A DNA stretch of 64,000 nucleotides from Macrolepiota albuminosa (Eukaryota; Basidiomycota; Agaricomycetes; Agaricales; Agaricaceae): positions 1,602,711-1,666,710 of the forward strand of contig JAMWFC010000037.1 in the NCBI GenBank assembly GCA_027475525.1, given 5' to 3'. Shown here one piece after another: positions 47,618 to 58,481 of the stretch. Positions within the stretch are counted from its first letter, which is position 1, and the number at the start of each line of letters is the position of its first letter. The translations under genes were made by a program, and so were the position numbers. Under the pieces are notes generated by a model. It saw only the letters and a list, made by a program, of their open reading frames with translations. It had not been told where the DNA came from and did no database searches.

Positions 47618-49859
47618 TTACTCGAAATTCAACCTGTCCCTTGCTTCTTGAATGAGGGTCGTTGTATTTCTATGGCGTGGGCGGATAGAACATTTAAATG
47701 GTTTTGGATGACTACAGGATATTCAATACAGGTCAGTATGCACTTAAATAGGTCCAACTTACCGGACGAATCCATTGGTAAATTCGAGTTCAGAAAACCT
47801 TCCCTGGCCTTGATCCGTAGAGGTTCCCCCGATATCCAACGTCGCTATAATGTTGGCCATCATTATCCAAACGCTAGACTCGGCAAAATGCCTTCCGGGG
47901 CAAATTCTAGAGGCCATGACAAAGACAACGACCGAGAGTGCACTATGTTCTCACCTGCGACCAAATCCGAAGACCACTTCACGTGGGTCCGGATAATCAC
48001 TGTCTTTCGTATATCGCTCTGGGTTAAATTCCTCCGGATCCGGACAGTCATGGAGAATAGCACTATATGATTGCTATGATTCATTTTAGTGCACTCTTGT
48101 GAGAGAAATGTACCTACAAAATATTGACTAGGACAGTAGTTCCCTTTGGAATATAATATCCCAGATAAGAATTGTCTTCCATTACACGATGGGGCATGCC
48201 AAGGGGGACAGGGGGGTTCCACCTGAACAAGCGGAAGAATCGGGCAATGAGCAATGAACATCTGACAATGCGGGAGTTGGAATACCGCTCACCGGAGTAC
48301 TTCCTTTAGAATACAGTCAAGATAAGGGAGTGAACCCCTGTCATTATAAATGGGAAGTCGATCGACACCGATTACCCGATCCATTTCCTCTTGAGCTTTA
48401 AAAAATACTTCTGGATGTCGTACCATTGCGAGCATGAAGGTCTGCATTACCGCGACCGTCTAGAGAAAATCACTTTAGGCAATCGTATGGATAAGAAGAT
48501 ACGAAGATCCTACCGTGTCTTCGGCGGCTAGAGTACGAATAATAATCATAATGGTAAAAGTCTCGTATTATTAACATACCGGCATATAGTGTTCCTGCCG
48601 CGCCTCTAATGTCTCGCTCGTCTTCGCTGTTTGATTCAACTTTTCTGGGGTCGCAATGTATCTCTAAGAGAGTAGAGGTGAAGCAAGGTTGAGCTTGTCC
48701 GGAACGCTTACGCAAAAATTAGCTTCGACTTCCTCGATCAAAGAGTATCTGAGTGAACCATTTGTTTCTTCACCATCTCGAAGGGAATGTTCATCATCTC
48801 TTCGACGGCTGCTCGAGTTATGAGTGCCTTGCGCTTAAATTCCGCAAACGGAGCCCATGTTGGAATGTGCCTATTTCAACGGATAAATTCCACTTGCTTT
48901 TACCTCAACAAAGGATAGCAGCTACCTCAATAAAGGAATGAAGTCAACAAGGGAGGCGGCAGGCGTTCCAGACTCCACCGTAAGTGTGGCAGCCTTCTCA
49001 GCTGAGGTAACGTAAGAATGATTCATATGTCCTTTAAATGGCGAACTCACCTAGCTTGATGAATACGTCATCGGCTGATGTGATGTTATGACCGTATGTT
49101 ATCGGAAATATGGTCGCTGCAGCGAATCTAGGTCACAGCAGAAGTTAGAACAATGGATTGCTATTCAAAGAGATTCTCTAAAGCATACCGCTTAAAGTGC
49201 CGTACAAAGTGTTCAGGCGACTGCATCATGTTGTCCAGTAGTATCAAAGTCTCCCGTTGCTGGAGGGGATGAAAAGCTGCTGATGCTCTTTGATTGAAAG
49301 TCTGCTGAATGAAGCGTCTGTGTTTACGAAAACGAGGACCACTGAAAGAATCCTATTATGATCACAGGGACATTATCTCGATTGTAGAACGACTCACTAT
49401 CTGATATGAGTTGATGCACTGTGCCATCCCATCCTGAGTGAATAAATAACGAGTCATATAATATATGGAAAGAACAGGTCGCACAAGTCAGAGAATAGAA
49501 CGAAGCGCGGTCTGTCTGAGTAAATTGAACTGCGCTTGTCCAAAAGGTCTTTAACAGCTTCCAAATCAGTGAGGATCAGCATCGACTGGTTCAGAATCTT
49601 GATGTAGATAATTTCGCCTTCATCTTTTCAGCGTCAATACGAAGAACGCATAGAATGACATACCAAATTGTCTGGCCCATTCACGAAAAAGCAATTCTAG
49701 GTGATCTTCGCCTAGTTGAAGGGCATTGCCAATAAAGGGCCAACCTCTGGGTCCCGGAGGAAAGTTCCGTCGTCGAGCTGTCATTGAACAAGCAAGCCAT
49801 AGGACCAGAGCGAATGTGAATGCGACTGTCCATCTTGTCGAGTCCGACGGTGACAACAT
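47618..49859 (-). CDS. Cytochrome P450 monooxygenase
   Basis: A multi-exon minus-strand gene starts at ATG 49859 (first exon to 49664) and ends with the stop at 47618-47620. A membrane anchor ([14 protein letters not shown]) precedes the proline hinge [15 protein letters not shown]. The I-helix region reads GTLYAAAEDT, the ExxR motif is KEVLR, and the heme loop is FGFGRR|ICPG with the Cys ligand at 47900-47902. All family landmarks are present, so it should be a working ER-bound monooxygenase. It is similar in type to the large basidiomycete CYP families annotated as O-methylsterigmatocystin oxidoreductase-like. No biosynthetic partners lie next to it and the substrate is unknown. Confidence 0.9.
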
Positions 49860-52023
49860 GATAATTAGTCAGGTGGGGGGATGATCAGGACGTTGAGAGT
49901 GTCTCAATTTAAGAAGGAATGAGAAACTGATCGAATCAAACCTTGACAGATGTCTTAAACTCGGGGATAGTGATACTTGAAAGCTACAACTTACGGGTCA
50001 AATAACTCACCCCCATGCCTAAACGGTTCAAAGTAGGCGCGGATATGTGTGGAAGCACGGTCCGGGTGATGGACACCGAAGAAGACGATAGGTGACTGAA
50101 TTTAGACTACGGGAGTAGTTTTCTGACGCGTGCCGCTAGGAACATAGCCAAAGCAATTGACGAAGGGAAGGGGCTGGTCAGCCCGTGTCGGTTCAGGCTG
50201 GGATCAGAAGTATAAGTCACAATAAGCGTTCCATGATCAATCAAGAAGCATTGCTGTCGTGCCTTCTTGAAGACGACAGACTGTCATACTCGCTTCCTCC
50301 ACGTAGAGAGGATCAGGAACATACGCTGGAGAGTCTCCAAATCGACTACTATCGCGGTTCCTGACATTTCGGGACCAGGGTAAAGGAATCGAAGCTAGGA
50401 CCAGTCTTGTATCTTCCTTCCGCCGGCAGATGGAAGATAACCAATCATTCCACAATGGACTTCTAAGTATACGGGTACATGGACGAAGTGCGAGCCTAAC
50501 TTCGGGTGTTCAAAACAGATAGAACTGTTAATCACTAGCACCTAAGGTACGCAGGTTCAGCAAGCGCGGTCCGTACATCACCGAAAGAAATACTATACGC
50601 CACTTGGAGCTTCAGTCTAACTGCGACGGGATCGGGCGCAGAATTTTCCGGAATTTTCCTATGTTCAAATTAGGACGAACCATTCGTTATTGGGTGATGT
50701 TTCGAGTTTTTAATACCTGAGCTCTTGGCAGAGCAGTTCAAAGTCGTTCAAGTAGCTCAAACGTTCTACTAGTGTGCTAAAAGAATAGAACCACGGATTT
50801 GCTTCGACTTCGTTCGTAGTCGCTCCAATGTACGGGGGGTTCTGTTCGATTTTGTCACTTGCTCTATGCGTGTACACGGCCGATCACGGGATAATTGTCA
50901 GATGGTTACTTGTCAAAACAGAAAAAGAGCGTACTGGTGATTTGTTGAGATGAATGGCTCATGTGGGTATCCAAATAGGATTGGATGACGTCAAACTCGA
51001 GTATTACGCGTGTGAGTGTCTTGGCCCCGTCTGACTTCGTACATCCAAAGTTGGTTCATTTAAAACCGGAATGTCGCACGTTCATGAGTCCCAAAAGCTC
51101 TTGATGGAGAATAGGGGTGAACTTCGGCTTGGTTACTCAACAATTACCGCGACAACTATTTTTGTGAACAAGAAAGACATCACAAGCTTGCCTTTACCCG
51201 GTTCCCATTCCTGATATTTGAACTCAAGAGATAAGCCTATTCGAGGAAAAGCGCTGCCCTTTTTTTACCCTCAAAGTCGTCAGAAGTCTCTGGGGGCCTC
51301 GCGATACTCGGCAAAAGGTTGTTCACTCGAAATCTCAACAGACAGTATTGGTCTGGTCTTCAAAGAAGGGTCTGGGCGTTACGAGAGGCTGATCCTCGAA
51401 CTAATCGATAATCGTAGAAGTCCGAGTTGTGCGGCAGTGCCCTACCATCGAGCATGACGTCCGTCAGTTTCATGTATATTTTGTGAGTTACGAGAACTTA
51501 TTACTTATAACTGTGCTGAATGAAGTTTATCCGATGATGACTAACAGGAGAATCGCAACGCTTAGGGGCCTGGAGTGACATCGTCATTGGAAGCTGAACC
51601 ACAAGTAACACCAGAAACATGATAATCAAGTGATAGAGAAGGACCGTTTGTTCAGAACCCACTGTCCTTGAAGCTTGAGGTGGTATCAAAGAGTACAATT
51701 TCAATCTAGTCACAGTACATCACTGGCCTCATAAGTCCGATCTAACTGGAGAAATCAGATGCACTATGTTCCTGTAGATGGTAGGTAAGGGGCACAGGTT
51801 ACCAGACTTAATCCAGAGTTCTCTTCTGATGCTTGTGACACAAACTAGCAAGATGCGACGATCAGATACTCCTGAACGAAAGCAAGAAGGAAAAGAAGGG
51901 TGCAGAAACACTAGAACAGCGAGTTGAGGTTAAGATCAGGGTACGTAAATCGCAAGAGCGTTTGAGGAACAGAAACGTAACGTCCAGAAAAGAGCACTTT
52001 GCAGAACAACAGCTGGCGAAAAA

Positions 52024-52177
52024 ATATGGGAATCGGCAAAAGCGGCGGCGATAATCAGTTATCGGAGGGTATCTGATGAATGATTTTTCGAAGTTCTATG
52101 ATATGGGAATCGGCAAAAGCGGCGGCGATAATCAGTTATCGGAGGGTATCTGATGAATGATTTTTCGAAGTTCTATG
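52024..52177. repeat. 77-bp exact tandem duplication (intergenic)
   Basis: Copies at 52024-52100 and 52101-52177. Confidence 0.95.
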
Positions 52178-52845
52178 GACCAGAGCGGCAATGTCAGCGA
52201 AATTAACAGCATTCAAAAAAATGTTTCTGTCAATGTGTGGACAACCTCGACAGGCGGCATGAGTTCGCGAAAGACCTGAAATGTGACCAGCTTCTCTATT
52301 TTTGGCCGCTTCGGTGTTGGTCGTGATTTTTTCCTGTGTTAATGCCTGTGAATACCGGCGCGGAGTTAGATCTAGGGTTAGTTATATGGAATTCATCTAC
52401 CAAAAACTTCTGTTGTTCTTTATGAACCTGGGTCCAAAGCTTGTGTATAATGTCTTCATTGGCGGCGTATTTCTGAAGAAAGTCTTCGAAGATACTTTCT
52501 CTGGAAAGCCGATCATATTGCAGGAAAGGTACAGAGGGGTCCTATGAGAACGCACAGTAGCTGAATGGAGGTTTTTACATCCTCTCCGGAGGTCGAAGTC
52601 TTTGCAGTTGACTAAATCTAGAAACCTAGGCACAGCAGAAGAGTACAGCATTACCTCGTTAGAGAGCTGCTTATATGCGAGTTTCAGGAATTTGTGCTCT
52701 TTTTCTTTCTTCTTTTTTTCTCGTAGTGCTGGCAGACGCCATCATCCTGATTGGATAGCATGGACTGAGAATAAAGCATACCAGCGTAATGCTTAGCGAG
52801 CACCAGTTCGAAGCTAAGAGCGACCAGCTGTGTTACCAAGCGATT

Positions 52846-52999
52846 TGAGGAGAAGAAGAAGCAGACCCCTGGTCATCACTGCCGGTCGACTTTTGCGACG
52901 CAAGGAACTTGAAATCATCTTCTGAGGAGAAGAAGAAGCAGACCCCTGGTCATCACTGCCGGTCGACTTTTGCGACGCAAGGAACTTGAAATCATCTTC
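52846..52999. repeat. 77-bp exact tandem duplication
   Basis: Copies at 52846-52922 and 52923-52999. It covers a minus-strand protein-like segment. Confidence 0.95.
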
Positions 53000-53316
53000 G
53001 TCGTCAGTGCTTAGATTTTCAGTGGCGCGTTTCTCGTCGATTTCAATCCCATGATGTTAGCTTTGACTTGTCAGCAAGTAAAGGAAATATATCTCACTAT
53101 CTCATGCCGCAGGTACTACTGTGACTGAGGTCACGTAAGTGACAAAAGCTGTCATGTGATGTGCGATCCTCCAATAAACTTCAGAAGCTTGAAGCTTGAA
53201 CGTTTGAACGGTTGCATGGAGGGCTGCCCAGGGTTCGAGGACAAATTAATTATTGCCTCTTTCACCCTCTTTCAGTATCAAGTCTGCTTGTCCCTTCTCA
53301 TCGTTCATTATCTCCC

Positions 53317-53470
53317 GTGGCTTGAGATACCTCCTCGCCTCACTGCACTCACAGCGCTCGATCGATTATCTTCGTCCACATTACATCACGCATGTGGCTT
53401 GAGATACCTCCTCGCCTCACTGCACTCACAGCGCTCGATCGATTATCTTCGTCCACATTACATCACGCAT
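53317..53470. repeat. 77-bp exact tandem duplication
   Basis: Copies at 53317-53393 and 53394-53470. Confidence 0.95.
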
Positions 53471-53607
53471 TTTTCGTACCCTCCCCACCGTCCCCATTCC
53501 ACTTTATTCCATTCATTCCATTCTACACACATCTCTATTCGTACCTGTCAAGTCCTTCGTAGTTAGCTTGAGTTTCGGCTTTTCTCTTTCGGGAGGAGAT
53601 CCGGCGC

Positions 53608-53761
53608 TTGAGAACACCAGGAATCAAGAAATACATTTCTTTCCCGCAACCCACGCTCAAATCTTCATCCGTTATTAAATCCCGTTGAGAACACCAGGAA
53701 TCAAGAAATACATTTCTTTCCCGCAACCCACGCTCAAATCTTCATCCGTTATTAAATCCCG
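53608..53761. repeat. 77-bp exact tandem duplication
   Basis: Copies at 53608-53684 and 53685-53761. It covers a second minus-strand protein-like segment. Confidence 0.95.
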
Positions 53762-53994
53762 TAATCGGTCAATTGTCACCCTCGAATTATTAATTGAAAC
53801 AGCTGCAATGATTGATAGATTAAAAGTCATATAGCCAAGAGAAGAGAAATCTGGGTATTACGAGACAGAATCCCTAATACGTTCAAATAAGTACATTGAT
53901 GTAAGTAAATCCCTTCCACTGGCCAACCTCACTGGCAATTCTAGATATCATTTCGTCAGTCGCATCGTATAGTCAGGAGTTCCGTTGCTGGGGT

Positions 53995-55087
53995 CTAATT
54001 CTTGCGAAATCTGGTCCAGAACGGCTTCTTCTCTGATGTGTTCGGAGTAGTTACGGGATAGGTTGTAGCATCATCCGTGCGCTTGAGGCGCTGACGGCGG
54101 CCCAAGCACACCGTAACACCACCGATTAGCAAAAGCAGGAAGGACACAAAGGTCAACCAGAAGCCTGTGAGCCATTTGATTTTCAAACGTATGCACAGAA
54201 TGTGTTTTTGTGCGAACTTACCTGCGCCAATAGTAGTCTTGGAATCGACATTTGGAAGGTTGGTAACCTCGTGCCTGAGGAAGACAAAAACCGCAATATC
54301 AATGGCAAATGCAATCAGAGAAAGCGCTGCTGCAAGGAAGGCGAAAAGTGACGCCACTAATGCCACGGCACGGTGCATAGAAAGTGACAGGAGGAATGCG
54401 ATAAATGTTACGCCAGTCGCTGTTGCATACATTTAGGGGTCGACAAGTAACAAAAAATGATTTTTCATACCAACGGGGTGGACTGCCAATCCGCGAGTCC
54501 ATGATGATCCGATAACGACGCTGACTGTCTTGGCAGCATTCGAAATTCCAACTGTATAGGCGTGTGCTACAGAGGAATTTAGAGCTCATCGAGAGCGTAG
54601 ATGAAGTTACGAACTGGCGAAATTCCAACTGTATAGGCGTGTGCTACAGAGGAATTTAGAGCTCATCGAGAGCGTAGATGAAGTTACGAACTGGCGCAAT
54701 GCATGTACGAGCAAGGTCCTGATCGTAGTAACAATAGGCCCTAGGCACGATTGGTGCATGGCTATACAGACAATAACAAAAATTTTACCAGACTCCTGAT
54801 CGTAGTAACAATAGGCCCTAGGCACGATTGGTGCATGGCTATACAGACAATAACAAAAATTTTACCAGACCCAAGCTGCGCGATCTGTTAGAAGTCGCAC
54901 TCATCGTTACGGTACACACTCACGCGTAGTTCAGTCATCCCTGAGCCACTATCAAGCACTTCCGTTCCAAACTGGGTTCTTACGATATCGAGTGCTGGTA
55001 AATAGGGGAGCGAGATCGAGACAGGAATGACAGGACGAGAGCAGCAAAAAGAAAGAAGACTCCAGGTATACAGAAAATGCGAGACAT
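53995..55087 (-). CDS. SUR7/PalI family four-TM membrane protein
   Basis: Exons on the minus strand are 55087-54924, a 14-base micro-exon 54884-54871, an exon in the duplicated area that starts with the AYCYYDQ codons, an exon with SSWTRGLAVHPV, 54419-54222 and 54164-53995. Four hydrophobic helices are visible: the N-terminus (CIPGVFFLFAALVLSFL), two in the middle and LTFVSFLLLLIGGVTVCL. The extracellular loop carries PALDIVRTQFG and Cys residues. This is the SUR7/PalI/Rim9 class, which acts in plasma-membrane domains or pH sensing. Two 77-base duplications (54541, 54717) and a one-base loss at about 55022 break the assembled frame. The borders of the duplicated exons are inferred after removing one copy. 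Confidence 0.82.
54541..54694. repeat. 77-bp exact tandem duplication (PalI gene)
   Basis: Copies at 54541-54617 and 54618-54694. It duplicates an exon start and its intron. Confidence 0.95.
54717..54870. repeat. 77-bp exact tandem duplication (PalI gene)
   Basis: Copies at 54717-54793 and 54794-54870, only 22 bases from the previous pair. Confidence 0.95.
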
Positions 55088-56079
55088 TGGTTGAGAGGAT
55101 GTTGGCCTTCTGTTATCTCGGGAGAGAAAGGAATGGCGATAGTCGGTTTAAGATTATTGAAGGCAGGTACTTATACGTATTCACCACAAAGGGTTGGCGG
55201 ATAGTATGTCACGCCTATCACGTTCGCTCAATATGACGTTCTAATTTTAGCCGCAATCCGATCGAGGGAGCAGTACTTACTCAACGTTAACACTCATCTG
55301 TTCAGCTGAGATGGTCATTAAGCTGTGTTTTTCAACAACAAAGAACCCATATATCGGCATGTGGTATATCGCAAAGTACTTCCAGAACAATGTGTTAAAT
55401 TTTCTGACAGCGTCACATATCAGTGTCATCAATCTAAGCTTAAATCGGCATTGGGCGTGACAAATGACAAGGTTGAGGGAAGCCTGTCCACGTTTTTCAA
55501 CGTCCAACGTTTGGCTATTTGAGCCCTTGATTTGAATGACACCAGGGATGGTAAAACGACGAATAGTCTTTTCTAAAGACCTCGAAATCAAAATAGAGTT
55601 GGGTTTCGCGGCCATTAAAATGCAAGGGCATGTGAAGGCAACGTGTCCATCTTACATGGAGGATGTATTATCGTCTCACCTTCTGATAGGAGACCATATG
55701 GCTCCTGAGTATTTCGAAAGAACATGAATGATTGAAGACGGAATTCCCAACTGTAAGATGTGTGGGCCCATACACGTATGTATGTGTGTCGAGCTCCAGA
55801 AGGCTCGAATCATGTTACTTCATGAAGCGTGATTTTTCCAAGACGTCAGTGGATTTACACAAACTTAGACTGGATTGATAAGTACTAGTGTGACCCTGAA
55901 CTAATTCGATGATGCACATCCGATTGATATCCAAGGGGGGACTAAACAAATCTGATATTCTTTGTAAGATGTACCTAAATGGTACGTTACGATAATTATT
56001 GTACTATACACATCTTTCCATGTACACTCACCTTGTACTCCAGTTCACCTCGGAAGCCGTGGCAGTGGCTTCGAGCGAT

Positions 56080-56405
56080 TTATCTTCCGGGTCCAGCCGG
56101 GCCAGAGAGAGGTGGCCTGGTCAGGGCTATGACCCGGCTCGCAATGAAGCCAAAGCCGGCGGCCCAGGCCATGGCTTTCAGGTAGGGTAGATGACTTACT
56201 TTGGGACAGTATGTTGAGGTTTGTAGTTGATACAATTGGAAATGGATGTATCACTTCAAATCAATCGTGATGGGACTCTGAATCAAGAGGTGCTAAAAGC
56301 CGTGGTCTGGGCCGAGTCGAGCCGGAGACAGGCCAGTTTCGGCGCCGGCTTTGGCTCGGCCCAGAGGCCTGGCTTTTCTGAGCCAGGCCAGGCCCAACTG
56401 AGCGG
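56080..56405. repeat. GC-rich inverted-repeat block
   Basis: Two GC-rich arms, about 56085-56180 and 56295-56405, are built from repeated GGCC, GCCGGC and AGCC units. They are partly complementary to each other (GCCAAAGCCGGC in one, GCCGGCTTTGGC in the other). They stand out sharply from AT-rich flanks, including the spacer between them. This could be a short non-autonomous element or a structured RNA-forming region; no terminal duplication was found. Confidence 0.5.
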
Positions 56406-56592
56406 CTTTCGACATACCAATTCAACATATGCTGAACGTCATGGAAAGGATACAATGTTTTTACATTTCCCTCTCGAACTTTCCGATAATCTGCCGCCGC
56501 ATGCACTAGTACTGTGTTCTCTACCTCAAGACTCCAACTCCTACCTAAATTTGTTTTCAGACTTATCGGACTAACGCCGAATTTACTCCCAG

Positions 56593-56746
56593 GTTGTATC
56601 GAGAAGTTTTGAATCTGGTCGCTTTTTAGTTTCTCCTAATGTACCCTTCTCCATAATCGCTCCCAAGGCGTTGTATCGAGAAGTTTTGAATCTGGTCGCT
56701 TTTTAGTTTCTCCTAATGTACCCTTCTCCATAATCGCTCCCAAGGC
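56593..56746. repeat. 77-bp exact tandem duplication (intergenic)
   Basis: Copies at 56593-56669 and 56670-56746. Confidence 0.95.
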
Positions 56747-56959
56747 GACTCTTCTGGCTTATCCTCGGCGTCAGTGTACTGTAACATGCCCGCCGCCACG
56801 ACGGCCTCTCTAGCTGAGGGCAATTACAGTATCACGAGCATCACGAGGGGTCGAAGTTGGGACTTCCTTGATGAGGATGATGATATCAATGAGCACTGGC
56901 GACACTATTCGGTCTGAGGACTTCAAAATACTACCTGGGGTCCCTAAGTCTCTTTAACG

Positions 56960-58256
56960 ATGAAACCTCAAGTCGTAAAAACTACCGTGCTTTTGAGCGT
57001 GTTCCCCCTCTATACATCTCTTGTTCAAGGACAGACGTGTGATACCTACGTCGTGCCTTCCTTAGCTGGTGGCTTTACGACCAGGCAATCCATTGATTTC
57101 TCTGGAGTAAGCCCTGGCGGGGACGTTGCGTCCGTTCTCTCGTTGGTGGCTTTACGACCAGGCAATCCATTGATTTCTCTGGAGTAAGCCCTGGCGGGGA
57201 CGTTGCGTCCGTTCTCTCGTGGTTGCAATGTGTACTTGGTTGTCTTTGTCCTGACTTCGATTTACAGGTCGAATGAATATCTATCAGCAATTATGGCGTG
57301 ACCTCTGTCCCTTCACACACCTTTACACCAGTAACCTCGCATTTGGCTCCGGTCTTTAGACATGAAGGTGTCAGCGTATTCGGGCAATGGTGCAGTCTTG
57401 AGTTCGAAATCGCCACCAATGACATCTTTAAGTATGCCTCGGTAGGACTGTGCTAAAGTCCAGCCCTGTCGGGGGAGTTGTCGAGGGCAATTTTTTTTAC
57501 CGTATGCTTTGCCTTCATCGTGACGTGTCAGTGCTGAAGCATTGAGGTTCACAGTCAATGATAACGAAGAAAGTGATTGGGAGATTCTTACTAGCACTAC
57601 CTTGCAAGCTAGTGATGATGTTCCTGCTGGGATCTGGGCCACGAATCAGGCAGGTGTATCTTCCGGTCTTTATCGTGATTCACGAACCATGGTCTCTACT
57701 AGGCTCTTGTCCCGGGGCAACGCTCTACAAGCACAGCAGTACCGTTCACATTCGATCCTTCTCAAGATTATCATGGTAAGTTCTAATCTTGCCGACTGTC
57801 GCTATCTATAGGCCTCATTTCACTCCCTCTTAAGAATATAGAATTGATGTGAGCTTTTGGTACCCGTAGCTGTGCACAACGATGGCATCTGATCTCTTTC
57901 CTATAGTGGGTTGCCGACGCTACCACTGAGCTTTTGGTACCCGTAGCTGTGCACAACGATGGCATCTGATCTCTTTCCTATAGTGGGTTGCCGACGCTAC
58001 CACTTTTATATCGATGGTGTCCAAAAGGCCCGACTCACCACGAATGTATGTCTTGTGGATACCAAACATATTAATAAACTCAATCAGTACCTAGGTTCCC
58101 ACTGAAGCTGGTCATTGGATTTGGAATGTATGGAGCAATGGCGACCCGTTCTGGTCCAATGGTCCTCCCGTGGCTGACTCAATCACCCATATCCGCTCGA
58201 TTGATCTCTATAAGGGATATACCTCTACTCCCTCGGGAAATATCTGCAATATCTAG
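56960..58256 (+). CDS. GH16 family glycosidase (probable beta-glucanase), frame damaged
   Basis: The start at 56960 gives a signal peptide (TTVLLSVFPLYTSLVQG). The GH16 catalytic motif E-x-D-x-E reads ESDWE (57569-57583). Downstream come FTFDPSQDYHEYRIDW, FYIDGVQKA and NVWSNGDPFWSNGPP, as in basidiomycete secreted GH16 proteins that act on beta-1,3 or mixed glucans of cell walls. Exons at the 3' end join cleanly (donor GGT|GTATCT, GAT|GTGAGC, AAT|GTATGT) to the stop at 58254-58256. Two 77-base duplications (57067, 57850) and three single-base losses at 57328-57405 break the assembled frame. I think these are consensus errors, but a real pseudogene cannot be excluded. Confidence 0.75.
57067..57220. 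repeat. 77-bp exact tandem duplication (GH16 exon 1)
   Basis: Copies at 57067-57143 and 57144-57220. Confidence 0.95.
57850..58003. repeat. 77-bp exact tandem duplication (GH16 intron/exon)
   Basis: Copies at 57850-57926 and 57927-58003. The unit carries an intron and the start of the next exon. Confidence 0.95.
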
Positions 58257-58481
58257 GGATACGTCTGAACGAGCACTATCCATGCTCCCTGTAAATGTGT
58301 ACTCAAGCTGTTGAAGCTCGTGATATGAACTTTTAGTTCTTTTTCTTTCTCATATGTCAATACATCTTGTAAATCTGAATGATTGCCTGTAAGGCCGAAT
58401 TGAGTAACGATCGAATCCGGACTCCGACCATCAACCTGACACGATCCACCGATCCTCTCTGCTCATCCTCAAGCGATTGTC

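Larger units (their letters stand above)
49860..53994. other. Long intergenic stretch with four 77-bp duplications
   Basis: About 4.1 kb without a gene I can support. Duplications lie at 52024, 52846, 53317 and 53608. Two short minus-strand protein-like segments (about 52846-53060 and 53535-53770) may be exons of an unrecognised gene broken by contig joins, but no start or splice pattern can be fixed. Confidence 0.5.
55088..56959. other. Intergenic with GC-rich inverted repeats
   Basis: About 1.9 kb with no recognised gene. It contains the GC-rich inverted-repeat block (56080-56405) and a 77-base duplication at 56593. Confidence 0.55.

Noticed and set aside
47618..49859. P450 as part of a secondary-metabolite cluster
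   Set aside because: No synthase, transporter or regulator gene lies nearby; the neighbours are housekeeping or unrelated genes.
51218..51457. Possible reverse-transcriptase fragment
   Set aside because: A few residues resemble RT loops, but no catalytic motif or continued similarity is present.
52846..53060. Small minus-strand gene (acidic segment DDEDDFKFLASQK)
   Set aside because: The segment looks protein-like, but no in-frame ATG or splice acceptor exists without adding a base, and it overlaps a 77-base duplication.
53535..53770. Minus-strand exon (DEDLSVGCGKEMYFLIPG)
   Set aside because: Coding-like, but the start, partner exons and family could not be found, and it is split by a duplication.
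55277..55736. Open frames on both strands upstream of the GC-rich block
   Set aside because: Neither strand shows a domain, signal or splice pattern; overlapping frames of this size occur by chance.
56960..58256. GH16 as a true pseudogene
   Set aside because: The three frame breaks fall within 190 bases of a duplication, and the 3' exons are intact, so consensus error is the simpler reading; not fully excluded.
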